Positions 8,586-16,691 of a stretch of DNA of 64,000 nt are shown here, in pieces. Under the pieces are notes generated by a model, which made no database searches, was not told the origin of the DNA, and saw only the letters and a list, made by a program, of their open reading frames with translations. Position 1 is the stretch's first letter; each line of letters begins with the position of its first letter. A program made the translations under genes and the position numbers. Source of the DNA: Paeniglutamicibacter quisquiliarum (lineage in GTDB: Bacteria; Actinomycetota; Actinomycetes; Actinomycetales; Micrococcaceae); assembly GCF_019084045.1 (NCBI RefSeq), contig NZ_JAHRED010000005.1, positions 62,001 through 126,000 of the forward strand. Reading direction: 5' to 3'.

Positions 8586-9239
8586 TCATTCCGAGTCAAG
8601 CCACTGAAGATCGATGACTTGCCAGCCCTTGTCGTATTCCATTCCAAGGGCTCCAATATCAGGCTTCTCTGTTCCCGGCAGCTTTCCGTAGTATTCGGCT
8701 TTTTTGTCGTAGACCAACAGCTCTTCTCGCTCCAATCGAAAATTGGCAACACCAGAGTGCCCTTCTGCAATGGCAAGGGTAACTGCTGCATCGAGTTGTC
8801 CACCCACCGACCACGCGCCATTTTTAGCCAGTCCGTCGGCTGGGTCAATGAAACTTCGAACACAAATTTCACATTGCGGCCGCGTGACTGCTTTTATGGG
8901 GCGGGTGTCGTTGGTGACGTACATGTATTCGAGAAGGTCAAACCAGTGCATTGTAAATGCCGCGATTCCTACATCGGACTTTTCTTTTGCAGCCTCGGGC
9001 ATCTTTGGCACCGGCCAGTTCTTCGCGGGGCCCTTTGAGCTCGCTGGTACTGGTGTGGGCGTTGGCTTCGCAGTTGGACTCGGTGACGGTGCAGGAGCGG
9101 AGCTGGAAGCCGCAGGGGTTGAAGCCGAAGTCGAACCGGTGGGCTCGGCAGGAGTCGCATCCCCGGTGCATCCGGTCGCCGCGAGCAGTAGGGCACCCGA
9201 GCAGCAAACGACAATGACTTTCTTGATTTTCGTAAACAT
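8586..9239 (-). CDS. DUF6318-type lipoprotein
   Basis: The product is 217 residues. A signal peptide ends in a lipobox (LLAATGC, Cys ~24), followed by a Ser/Pro/Ala-rich linker (residues ~30-70) and a globular domain whose pattern (WPVPKMPEAAKEKSDVG, HWFDLLEYMYVTNDT, CEICVRSFI, GWQVIDLQWLDSE) matches the actinobacterial DUF6318 family. It should be tethered to the outer face of the membrane. The domain has a weak nuclear-transport-factor-2-like feel, but no function is known. It precedes and probably shares a transcript with the PKD-type secreted protein. Confidence 0.75.
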   Translation of the reverse strand: MFTKIKKVIVVCCSGALLLAATGCTGDATPAEPTGSTSASTPAASSSAPAPSPSPTAKPTPTPVPASSKGPAKNWPVPKMPEAAKEKSDVGIAAFTMHWFDLLEYMYVTNDTRPIKAVTRPQCEICVRSFIDPADGLAKNGAWSVGGQLDAAVTLAIAEGHSGVANFRLEREELLVYDKKAEYYGKLPGTEKPDIGALGMEYDKGWQVIDLQWLDSE

Positions 9240-9642
9240 GCCAGAGGCCTACGATTCGGTCGGAGTCAATTAGCTGACATCCTAGCCCCGTTCCCAAGAC
9301 TTCGGGAGCGTTTTCCACAGGGCATTGCTAGCGGCAGCATCGTTCGTGTTGCCGTTGAGACACTCTGGACCGCCATTGGGCGAGGAAAAGATCGGGTGAC
9401 CTATGCATCGACGATGGCCTGGATCTGGGGCTCGACGCCAAGAGGGTTGCCGATGCGGCAATTATCGATTCCGGTGGGGAACTTATTCCGGCCGTGGCAG
9501 CGTGATCCCGCCAGATAGCAGGAAGCCCCGTGTTGCCTTGGGATATCGAGGCAACACGGGGCTCAGCGCGTCAAAGGTCTTGGCTCGTGGAAAGGGCCAA
9601 GGGGCGCCACCGCGAACGTGGAAACAACACCCCGAGGAAGGG
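9240..9642. other. Intergenic region with hairpin and a possible gene remnant
   Basis: No intact gene is present in these 403 nt. Between ~9310 and 9505 two plus-strand frames look partly coding: AVETLWTAIGRGKDRVTYAS, then in another frame IDDGLDLGLDAKRVADAAI ending at a TGA at 9503-9505. This could be the decayed 3' end of an unidentified gene. A 15-bp inverted repeat (agccccgtgttgcct and complement, 9524-9563) follows the methyltransferase gene on its strand. It lacks a U-tract, so its role as terminator is uncertain. Confidence 0.35.
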
Positions 9643-10584
9643 TCAGTCTTCCAGGGCCTGAAGCAGCGTTGCCTTCGGGATGCGCTTGGTCATCACGGCA
9701 ATGGACTGCGGGTTTTCGTCCACGCAGACAAATCGTCGGCCCAAGGCCTGGGCAACGGAACCGGTGGTCCCGGAGCCGGCGAAGAAGTCCAGGACCCAGT
9801 CGCCCTCTCGCGAGCTCGCGTTGATGATCCGGCGCAGGATGCCCTCGGGCTTCTGCGTCGGGTATCCGGTTTTTTCCTTGCCGGTGGGCGAGACGATGGT
9901 GTGCCACCAGACGTCGGTGGGCAGCTTGCCGCGTTCGCGCTTCTCGGCGGTGACCAAACCGGGGGCCATGTAGGGCTCGCGGTCGACCTCGGCGTTGTCG
10001 AAGTGGTAGGTCTTGGGGTTCTTGACGTACACCAGGATGTTGTCGTGCTTGGCCGGCCAGCGGGACTTGGCCCGTGCGCCGTAGTCGTAGGCCCAGATGA
10101 TCTCGTTCAGGAAGGACTCGCGGCCGAAGATCGAATCGAGCATGACCTTGGCGTAGTGCACCTCGCGGTAGTCAAGGTGCACATACAGCGTCCCGTCGTC
10201 GGCCAGCAGCCGCCAGGCCTCGCGCAGGCGCGGCTCCAGGAAGGACCAGTAGTCGTCGAACGCGTCGTCGTAGCTGTGCAGGTCCCCGCGCAGGGTGGAG
10301 TAGCTCCGGCCCTGGAAACCGACCCGGTCGCCCTCGCCGGCGGCCGTGCGGACAGACGTCATGACCTGGCGCTTTTGCGTTCGGCCGGTGTTGAACGGCG
10401 GATCGACGTAGATCAGGGTGAAGGATTCATCGGGCAGGGTAGGCAGGAACGTCGCGTTTTCGGCATGGACGATCAGGTTGGGTCCTGCCGGATCCCAGGC
10501 GGTGGCTGGGGATGCAGCGGCGGGCCCATCGGCGTCCGGTGAGGGATCGGCGATGGGCCCGTCGGGAATGCTGGTCAACGTCAT
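9643..10584 (-). CDS. Site-specific DNA methyltransferase, beta-class N6-adenine/N4-cytosine type
   Basis: This 313-residue enzyme carries the catalytic motif IV as DPPF at residues 61-64 (IYVDPPFNTGR) and the AdoMet-binding motif I as FFAGSGTTG at ~267-275. Motif IV before motif I defines the beta arrangement seen in CcrM and HinfI methylases. The target-recognition region lies between them. No restriction endonuclease or specificity subunit is nearby, so this looks like an orphan methylase. It starts 19 nt after the DEAD-box helicase stop on the same strand and is probably co-transcribed with it. Its sequence specificity cannot be read from the protein. Confidence 0.85.
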   Translation of the reverse strand: MTLTSIPDGPIADPSPDADGPAAASPATAWDPAGPNLIVHAENATFLPTLPDESFTLIYVDPPFNTGRTQKRQVMTSVRTAAGEGDRVGFQGRSYSTLRGDLHSYDDAFDDYWSFLEPRLREAWRLLADDGTLYVHLDYREVHYAKVMLDSIFGRESFLNEIIWAYDYGARAKSRWPAKHDNILVYVKNPKTYHFDNAEVDREPYMAPGLVTAEKRERGKLPTDVWWHTIVSPTGKEKTGYPTQKPEGILRRIINASSREGDWVLDFFAGSGTTGSVAQALGRRFVCVDENPQSIAVMTKRIPKATLLQALED

Positions 10585-10603
10585 CTAGTTGCTTGGCGTC
10601 AAT

Positions 10604-12307
10604 CTACTCGGCGTCGGTGCGGTTCACGACTTCGCCGTCGCGGCGGCGGGTGCGGCTGCGATTGGGGCGGGTGCGTGCCGGGCGCTCGGCCTTCGGGGCG
10701 CCCTGGTCCGCGGACTCGGAACCGGTGGCGTGCTCGGAGGCAGGGGCGGATTCGCGGTGGCGCTCGCCCTCGCGGGCCGGACGGTCGGAGCGGCCGCGGG
10801 AATGGCCGTGGCGTCCGCCGCGCTCACCGCTGTTGCCGCCGCGCTCACCGCTGTTGCCGCCGCGCTCGCCGCCGCGTTCTCCGCGACGCCCGCCTTCGGA
10901 GGAACGCGAAGCGTGCTTCTTGCCCGTCTCGCCCAGGTCCTCGAGCTTTTCGCCGGCCAGGCCCTCGAGCTTGCGCGCGTGGCGCGGCAACCGGCCCTTG
11001 GTCCCCGCGGGGATGTTCAGGTCGGCGTAGAGGTGCGGCGAGGAGGAGTAGGTTTCCACCGGCTCGGTGACGTTCAGGCCCAGGGCCTTGTTGATCAATC
11101 CCCAGCGGGGTACGTCTTCCCAGTCCACGAAGGTCACCGCGGTGCCCTTGTTGCCGGCGCGGCCGGTGCGGCCCACGCGGTGAAGGTAGGTCTTCTCGTC
11201 CTCCGGGCACTGCAGGTTGATCACGTGGGTGACGTCGTCCACGTCGATGCCGCGGGCCGCGACGTCGGTGGCGACCAGCACGTCGACCTTGTTGTTGCGG
11301 AAGGCGCGCAGCGCCTGCTCGCGGGCACCCTGGCCCAGGTCGCCGTGCATGGCGCCGGCGGCGAAACCGCGATCGATCAGCTCGTCGGTCAGCTTGGCCG
11401 CCGAGCGCTTGGTCTTGGTGAAGATGATGGTCCGGCCGCGGCCCTCGGACTGCAGGATGCGGGCGACGACCTCGTCCTTGTCCAGCTGGTGGGCGCGGTA
11501 GACGACCTGGCGGATGTCCTTCTTGGTGATCGAGTCGTCGTCCGGGTCGGCGGCGCGGATGTGCGTCGGCTTGGTCATGTAGCGGCGCGCCATGGCGATG
11601 ACCGGGCCGGGCATGGTGGCCGAGAAGAGCATGGTCTGGCGGATCGCGGGGGTCGCGGCCAGCAGCGTCTCGACGTCCGGGAGGAAGCCCAGGTCAAGCA
11701 TCTCGTCGGCCTCGTCGAGGATCACGATGCGCACGTTCTTCAGGTTCAGGTGGCGCTGGCGGTGCAGGTCGATCAGGCGGCCGGGGGTGCCGACCACGAT
11801 CTCGACGCCGTTGTTCAGCTGCTCGATCTGCGGCTCGTAGGCACGTCCGCCGTAGATCGTGGCGATGCGGGCGTTGCGCTTGGTCGAGGCCTTCTCGATG
11901 TCGGCTGCGACCTGCACGGCAAGCTCGCGGGTCGGGGCGACGATCAGTGCCTGCGGGGCGCCGGGGGCCGGAAGCTTGTCGTAGCCCTCGTCGTCCGGGC
12001 CGACCACGCGCTGCAGCGCGGGGATGCCGAAGCCGAAGGTCTTGCCGGTGCCGGTCTTGGCCTGGCCGATGATGTCGTGCCCGCCCAGTGCGACCGGGAG
12101 GGTCATCGACTGGATGGGGAAGGGGTGCAGGATCCCGGCGTCCGTGAGGGACTCGACAATGTCGGCGCGCACGCCGAAGTCGGCGAAGGTCAGCTGCGGG
12201 ATTTCGTGCGGGGTTTCATTGGTGGACAGGGATTCTTCGATGTCCACTGCCTCGGACGCCGAATCGGCGGTGAGCAGGTGTTCTGTATTCGACACGGGGG
12301 GTCTCAT
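10604..12307 (-). CDS. DEAD-box ATP-dependent RNA helicase (RhlE-like)
   Basis: The product is ~567 residues. All helicase motifs are visible: Q motif (FADFGVRADIVESL), Walker A AKTGTGKT, PTRELAVQ, GTPGRLIDL, DEAD box ILDEADEML, SAT, and the C-terminal HRVGRTGRAG. The last ~110 residues are a basic/acidic RGG-like tail (repeats of GERGGNSGERGG) of the kind that binds RNA in actinobacterial helicases. It is predicted to remodel ribosomal or structured RNA. The start is uncertain: the ATG at 12307 is used here, but a GTG at 12295 (VSNTEHLL) is equally possible, and neither has a clear ribosome-binding site. From memory it corresponds to RhlE (Rv3211) of M. tuberculosis. Confidence 0.9.
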   Translation of the reverse strand: MRPPVSNTEHLLTADSASEAVDIEESLSTNETPHEIPQLTFADFGVRADIVESLTDAGILHPFPIQSMTLPVALGGHDIIGQAKTGTGKTFGFGIPALQRVVGPDDEGYDKLPAPGAPQALIVAPTRELAVQVAADIEKASTKRNARIATIYGGRAYEPQIEQLNNGVEIVVGTPGRLIDLHRQRHLNLKNVRIVILDEADEMLDLGFLPDVETLLAATPAIRQTMLFSATMPGPVIAMARRYMTKPTHIRAADPDDDSITKKDIRQVVYRAHQLDKDEVVARILQSEGRGRTIIFTKTKRSAAKLTDELIDRGFAAGAMHGDLGQGAREQALRAFRNNKVDVLVATDVAARGIDVDDVTHVINLQCPEDEKTYLHRVGRTGRAGNKGTAVTFVDWEDVPRWGLINKALGLNVTEPVETYSSSPHLYADLNIPAGTKGRLPRHARKLEGLAGEKLEDLGETGKKHASRSSEGGRRGERGGERGGNSGERGGNSGERGGRHGHSRGRSDRPAREGERHRESAPASEHATGSESADQGAPKAERPARTRPNRSRTRRRDGEVVNRTDAE

Positions 12308-12609
12308 TCGTTTAGGCACTTGCGGAGTGCGGTGCTCGACGACCGTTCCCGGCAGGGCCGGGGAAATGGGGTCGGAGGTCCACCACAATCGAGGTGCTTC
12401 CAGCGGAGCCGATCGCAGGCTTAGCTAGCGGTCAAGTGGATCTGACCACGTGGGGCGCGGAAGTCGCTGGGTAATCCCGCATGAATTCTTTTCAAGGTAC
12501 GCGACCGGGCATCCTTGTATACCCCTCAAGCATATCGTGCGACCGGGCAATTTCGGGTATTGCCCGCCCGCCGGGGCCCGGCGCAGCGCCCGGGTCCCGG
12601 CGCGTGGGG
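12308..12609. other. Intergenic region between helicase and RNB ribonuclease genes
   Basis: This 302-nt gap has no gene. It contains the promoter side of the helicase gene and two inverted repeats after the ribonuclease stop: gggcaat/attgccc (12545-12565) and an imperfect GC-rich stem at 12570-12601. These may act as a terminator or 3' stabiliser for the minus-strand ribonuclease transcript. No U-run is present. Confidence 0.4.
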
Positions 12610-14061
12610 TCAGGGCCCGAGGATCCGGAAGAGCACCTTGCGGCTGGCCATGTCCGCGTGGACGAGTTCGACCTCCACCTGCATGCCCGCCTGCGCGGTG
12701 CCTTCGAAGGGTGCCATCACGGCCGGGTCCTTCACCTGCAGGGTGCCCCCGTTGCGGTGGTTGCCGTTGCCCGAATCCCCGGAGCCGGTGAGCGTCACCG
12801 CGGAGAAGCGCTCGCCCACGCGGTGGGCCAGCGAGGCGGCCTCCACGGTGTCGATGGCGGCACGCTCGACCTTGTTCACGATGCGGTTCGAGTCGTTCAT
12901 CAACTCCGGCAGCTGGGGCAGCACCTCGCGCACGCCCGCCGGGACCTCCTGGCCGTGGACGGCGTAGGAACAGACCAGCAGCGCGAAGCGGTCCACGAGG
13001 CGTCGCAGCGGGGCAGTGGTGTGGGCATAGGGTGCGGCAATGGCGGCCTGGACGGTTTCCTCGGGCACCTCGCCGTCGAGCGCGGTGTAGGTGGCGCCGC
13101 GGAACAGGCTCGTGGCCTGGTGCATCAGGGCCAGCTGGCGGGTGTCGGACAGGTCCAGGGAGCGCAGGAACTCGCCGTAGGGCTGCTCCGGCTCCCAGGT
13201 GGTCCCCAGTGCCTTGGCCTGGAGGCGGAAGATCCGGATGTCCTTTTCGGCCGGTGCCGGCATGGTGCGCAGCAGACCCACCTTCGCCTCAAGCATGATG
13301 CGGGCGGCCTCCATCCCGGTCATCAGGGAGATCTGGGCGTTCCAGTCCTCCACCGGCAGCGGGGCGTCGTTCACGATCGTGTAGGTGCCGTCGACGCACT
13401 CGACTTCCTGGGAGGGGATGCGCAGGGACGCGCCGCCGCGGGCCCGCTCCAGTTCGATGCGCTTGAGCCCGACCTCGCGCAGCAGCTGCAGCATCGGGCT
13501 GGCGGTGCCGGCGTCGAGGGAAGCCTGGACCTCGACGTAGTTGAGCTTTTCCCGGCTGCGGACGATGGCCCGTTCCAGTGCGGTGTGGGTGACGGCCCCG
13601 GAGGCATCGAGGGTGAAGGCCCAGAGGTAGGCGCTGCGGTCCTGGTTCGGCAGCAGGGAACCGGCGTCCTCGCTGATGGCCTCGGGATGCAGTGCGATCC
13701 GCCGGTGCGGCAGGTAGACCGTTTGGCCGCGCAGCCTGGTCTCGGCATCGAGGCTGCCGCCCAGGGCGACGAATCCCGGCACGTCGGCGATCGCATAGTG
13801 GACCACATAGCCCTCGCCGCTGCGGGCCAGGTGCACCGCCTGGTCCAGGTCGGTGGACGTTGCCGGGTCGATGGTGACAAGCTCAATCTCGCGCCGGTCG
13901 ATGGCGGGGCGCTCGAAGTCGGCAATGGCGCGCCGGGCCTCGGCGAGCACCTCGGGCGGGAATTCACTGCGCAGGGCGAACTCCGTTTCCAGGGCCTCGA
14001 GGGCCTGGGCCAGTGCGGTGCTGCGGGCCTCGGGTGTGAGGGCGATATTTTGGTGGATCAC
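12610..14061 (-). CDS. RNB-domain ribonuclease (RNase II/R family)
   Basis: This 483-residue protein consists mostly of the RNB catalytic domain. The cluster of metal-binding Asp residues is present (TIDPATSTDLDQAVHL, residues ~63-78, and the VPG..LDAETRLRGQTVYLP stretch). The conserved APLRRLVDRFAL block of the RNB C-terminus is at ~residue 370. It is shorter than E. coli RNase R or RNase II and lacks clear N-terminal cold-shock domains, as is usual for the actinobacterial form. It should degrade RNA 3' to 5'. The start is a GTG with TATGCT 6 nt upstream, and the promoter region is shared with the divergent ferritin-like gene. Confidence 0.88.
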   Translation of the reverse strand: MIHQNIALTPEARSTALAQALEALETEFALRSEFPPEVLAEARRAIADFERPAIDRREIELVTIDPATSTDLDQAVHLARSGEGYVVHYAIADVPGFVALGGSLDAETRLRGQTVYLPHRRIALHPEAISEDAGSLLPNQDRSAYLWAFTLDASGAVTHTALERAIVRSREKLNYVEVQASLDAGTASPMLQLLREVGLKRIELERARGGASLRIPSQEVECVDGTYTIVNDAPLPVEDWNAQISLMTGMEAARIMLEAKVGLLRTMPAPAEKDIRIFRLQAKALGTTWEPEQPYGEFLRSLDLSDTRQLALMHQATSLFRGATYTALDGEVPEETVQAAIAAPYAHTTAPLRRLVDRFALLVCSYAVHGQEVPAGVREVLPQLPELMNDSNRIVNKVERAAIDTVEAASLAHRVGERFSAVTLTGSGDSGNGNHRNGGTLQVKDPAVMAPFEGTAQAGMQVEVELVHADMASRKVLFRILGP

Positions 14062-14067
14062 ATCGCC

Positions 14068-14073
14068 AGCATA
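14068..14073 (-). promoter_or_regulatory. -10 box of the RNB ribonuclease gene, leaderless geometry
   Basis: TATGCT lies 6 nt upstream of the GTG start at 14061. Confidence 0.5.
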
Positions 14074-14124
14074 ACCACCACGCGCGGGCCGGGACGATGT
14101 TGTGCCGCGTGTGTTGTGCCCGAG

Positions 14125-14130
14125 TACGCT
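14125..14130 (+). promoter_or_regulatory. -10 box of the ferritin-like gene, leaderless geometry
   Basis: TACGCT lies 6 nt upstream of the ATG at 14137, without a Shine-Dalgarno sequence. TTGTGC at 14100-14105 could serve as a weak -35 (19-nt spacer). Confidence 0.5.
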
Positions 14131-14136
14131 GAAGCC

Positions 14137-14817
14137 ATGACCAAATCACCCTTGACCTTTGGTTCGGCGGCCGCCGCGCAGGACGCGGAACTGGCCCTGC
14201 TGGGGCTTATCGCCTACCAGGAGCTCACCGCCTTCGAACACCTGTCCTCCGACGCGCGCCTGTCCCCGACGCTGGTCGACCGCGAAACCCTGGGCAGATT
14301 CGCCGTGACCGAGTTCGGGCACTTCGAAATGGTGCGCGAATTGATTGCCGCGCGCGGGCTGGACCCGCAGGAGGTCATCGAGCCGTTCATGGCGTCGCTG
14401 GACGAGATGCACCGGCGGACCAAGCCGGGGGACTGGTACGAGTCGCTGACCAAGGCGTACGTGATCGACGGGGTCGCCGCCGACTTCTACGCGCTGATCG
14501 CCTCCGGCCTGGAGCCGGAGGCGCGCACGCTGGTGGAGGAGGTCAAGACGTCGCAAACGAACACCGAGTGGCTGCGCGAGCGGCTGCAGCTGGCGATCTC
14601 CGACCATCCCGAGCGCGCCTCGCGCCTGGCCCTGTGGGGCCGCCGATTGCTCGGGGAGGCGCTGACCCAGGCGCGGGAGATCGGGGAGACCTATGACTTC
14701 TGGGGTGCGTTGCAGGCCGAGGGCCGCAACGACCGCGGACAGGAAATGACGGCGCTCTTTGCCCGGCTGGTGGAAAACCACTCGCGGCGCATGCGCCAGC
14801 TGGGCATGACCGCCTGA
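14137..14817 (+). CDS. Ferritin-like fold protein (MiaE-like, actinobacterial)
   Basis: The product is a 226-residue, all-helical cytosolic protein. The putative di-iron ligands are acidic and His residues spaced along helices: YQELTAFEHLSSDA (~22-35), TEFGHFEMVREL (~58-69), and later VEEVKTSQTN and LVENHSRRMRQ. The pattern matches the 'ferritin-like fold-containing protein' family found next to RhlE and MoeZ in actinobacteria (Rv3210c in M. tuberculosis, from memory). MiaE-type tRNA hydroxylases share this fold, but the substrate here is unknown. It is divergent from the RNB ribonuclease and is followed after 49 nt by the pterin dehydratase-VOC gene, with which it may form an operon. Confidence 0.8.
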   Translation: MTKSPLTFGSAAAAQDAELALLGLIAYQELTAFEHLSSDARLSPTLVDRETLGRFAVTEFGHFEMVRELIAARGLDPQEVIEPFMASLDEMHRRTKPGDWYESLTKAYVIDGVAADFYALIASGLEPEARTLVEEVKTSQTNTEWLRERLQLAISDHPERASRLALWGRRLLGEALTQAREIGETYDFWGALQAEGRNDRGQEMTALFARLVENHSRRMRQLGMTA

Positions 14818-14866
14818 GAAGTGACCGGGGACCGTCGTCCCCGAACCAACAGAAACGAGAAGAACC

Positions 14867-15550
14867 ATGGGCCTTGAGAAGGATTCACCCCTCCGTGTCC
14901 TGACCGCGTACGAGGTCGCCAGGGCGTTGAAGGAGCTGCCGTCATGGCGCGAGCGCCAGGGCGCGCTGGTGTGCGCCTGGAAGTTCCCGGACTCGCGGGA
15001 GGCCATCGACTTCCTGGCCATCGTGGCCGAGGCCGCCGAGCGCCAGGGACACCACCCGGACGTCGACTGGCGCTGGAACACCATCTTCCTGAGCACCACC
15101 TCCCACGACGTGGGCGGGGAAATCACGCTGCGCGACGTCGCCCTGGCCACGCTGCTGGAATTTGCGGCATCCGACTCGCCGGCCGTTGCCGTGCCCGAGC
15201 GCCACCAGGACGTGTCCCTGGGCATAGACACGGAAGACCCCGAGCGGCTGGAGGACTTCTGGATCGAGGTCATGGGATACCGCAAGGGCCGCGACGGGGA
15301 CCTTGTCGACCCGCACGGGCGCAACCCGCGGATCTGGTTCCAGGAGACGGCAACGCCGAACCCCAACCGGATCCACCTCGACAAGCACATTTCCCATTCC
15401 GGGCTGGAACATGCCCGGGCCGCCCTGGAGCCGCGTGCCGGCCTGGGGGACAGGACCCACGAGCCGAGCTGGACCATCTACTCGGACGCCGACGGCAACC
15501 GGGTTTGCCTGTGCACCGAGCAACGGCAGGATCCGCCCGCCCTCGACTAG
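14867..15550 (+). CDS. Pterin-4a-carbinolamine dehydratase fused to a VOC domain
   Basis: This 227-residue protein has two domains. Residues ~12-100 match 4a-hydroxytetrahydrobiopterin dehydratase (PCD/DCoH), with the active-site pattern ERQGHHPDVDWRWNTIFLST and the normal SxH...G.(I/L)T..D tail (TSHDVGGEITLRDVALA). Residues ~110-220 form a glyoxalase/VOC-like domain (VSLGIDTEDPERLEDFWIEV, YSDADGNRVCLCTE). PCD normally recycles the oxidised pterin of aromatic-amino-acid hydroxylases, and no hydroxylase is in the window. A good ribosome-binding site (AACGAGAAG before ATGGGCC) supports the start. Confidence 0.85.
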   Translation: MGLEKDSPLRVLTAYEVARALKELPSWRERQGALVCAWKFPDSREAIDFLAIVAEAAERQGHHPDVDWRWNTIFLSTTSHDVGGEITLRDVALATLLEFAASDSPAVAVPERHQDVSLGIDTEDPERLEDFWIEVMGYRKGRDGDLVDPHGRNPRIWFQETATPNPNRIHLDKHISHSGLEHARAALEPRAGLGDRTHEPSWTIYSDADGNRVCLCTEQRQDPPALD

Positions 15551-15644
15551 GTCCCGGCCGCTGCGCGGCGGCGGACCGGGGGTCTTAAGCGCCCGAAGGG
15601 GGGACAGTTTCCCGTCCCCCCTTCGGCCGCCGCTCGAAATACGC

Positions 15645-15866
15645 CTACTGGGCGAAGCCCACCCGGCGCGCTTCCTCGGCACCGATCTCGACATACGCGA
15701 TGCCCGAAACGGGCACGAGCATGAGGCGGCCCTTGGTGTCGGTGAGGCGCAGTTCCCCACCGGCGGCCAAGGCGTCGGAGACGCGCTTGGCCAACTCCTC
15801 CGCGTTCTCTGCGGATTCGATTACGATCTCGCGGGCAACATTCTGAATTCCAATGCGAACGTCCAT
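15645..15866 (-). CDS. DUF3107 family protein
   Basis: This small 73-residue cytosolic protein (MDVRIGIQNVAREIVIESAE..., ending EEARRVGFAQ) matches the actinobacterial DUF3107 family almost end to end. The function is unknown. The ATG at 15866 is preferred over an upstream start at 15890 because AGGAAGG sits 6 nt before it and the family begins here. It lies downstream of, and on the same strand as, the TetR regulator gene, an arrangement also recalled for Rv3208A/Rv3208 of M. tuberculosis. Confidence 0.88.
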   Translation of the reverse strand: MDVRIGIQNVAREIVIESAENAEELAKRVSDALAAGGELRLTDTKGRLMLVPVSGIAYVEIGAEEARRVGFAQ

Positions 15867-15937
15867 GTCGGCCTTCCTGGTTTGGTGCATGTGCCGGGGC
15901 CCGGTGGCGCCGACCTACATCTACTGTCGAATTTACG

Positions 15938-16567
15938 TCAGGATTCCTTGGGGAATCGACCGATTCCGCGCCAAGCTAAACGCGACACCAAGTCACTGGC
16001 CTCTTCCATGGACACCTCGTCGGCCATATCCACCCAGTAGCGGGCCGAGACCTGGGCCATCCCGGCCATGGCGCGGCCCATGAGCAGGGCCTGTGCCGGG
16101 GGAAGCTTGGTGTCCTCGGCGATGACGTCGGCAATGCGCCGGGCAAAGTTCGCGTTGAACGCCTCGATGCGCCCGCCGATCTGCTCGTCGTTGAGCAGGT
16201 CCGACTCGAAGATCAGCCTGAACCCCTGGGAATCCCTGGCGATGTACTCGTAGTAGGCGCGAATCGTGGCAGTCACGCGCAGCTTGTTGTCGGCGGTGGA
16301 GTTGATCGCCTGCTTCAACAGTTCGCTGAACTCGTCCATGTGCGTATCGAGCAACGCGACGTAGAGCTCCCGCTTGCCCGGGAAGTGCTGGTAGAGCACC
16401 GGCTTGGACACCTCGGCGACCTCGGCGATCTCGTCCATCGAGGCCCCGTGGAAGCCGTGGGCGACAAAGACCTGGTGCGCCGCCTGGAGCAGCTGGCGAC
16501 GGCGGGCCGCGCGCGGCATCCGGGCCGTCCTTTGGGGCCGGCCGCCGAGGCTTGGGGGTATGGTCAC
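15938..16567 (-). CDS. TetR/AcrR-family transcriptional regulator
   Basis: The product is 209 residues. The N-terminal DNA-binding domain is clear (ARRRQLLQAAHQVFVAHGF, then MDEIAEVAEVSKPVLYQHF as the helix-turn-helix, residues ~18-65). It is followed by an all-helical ligand/dimerisation domain with no recognised ligand signature. The GTG start at 16567 was chosen because GAAAGG lies about 6 nt upstream; a longer frame to 16675 would overlap the moeZ promoter and its first codons. The gene diverges from moeZ and precedes DUF3107. Targets cannot be deduced. Confidence 0.88.
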   Translation of the reverse strand: MTIPPSLGGRPQRTARMPRAARRRQLLQAAHQVFVAHGFHGASMDEIAEVAEVSKPVLYQHFPGKRELYVALLDTHMDEFSELLKQAINSTADNKLRVTATIRAYYEYIARDSQGFRLIFESDLLNDEQIGGRIEAFNANFARRIADVIAEDTKLPPAQALLMGRAMAGMAQVSARYWVDMADEVSMEEASDLVSRLAWRGIGRFPKES

Positions 16568-16679
16568 GTCGGCCCTTTCGCGAAAGCAGGACGCCCGGCG
16601 AAAGCGGGCGACATTTCGCACAAGTCTACTCTTGGGTAACGACGGATGCCGGACCTGACGCATCGTGCCGCCCAAGCAC

Positions 16680-16685
16680 TATGGT
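16680..16685 (+). promoter_or_regulatory. -10 box of moeZ, leaderless geometry
   Basis: TATGGT ends 6 nt before the ATG at 16692. This supports that ATG over alternative starts at 16665 and 16713. Confidence 0.5.
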
Positions 16686-16691
16686 GAATAC

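Noticed and set aside
12481-14136. Long in-frame extension upstream of the ferritin-like gene
   Set aside because: It is antisense to the RNB ribonuclease gene. The family begins at the ATG at 14137, which also has a fitting -10 box.
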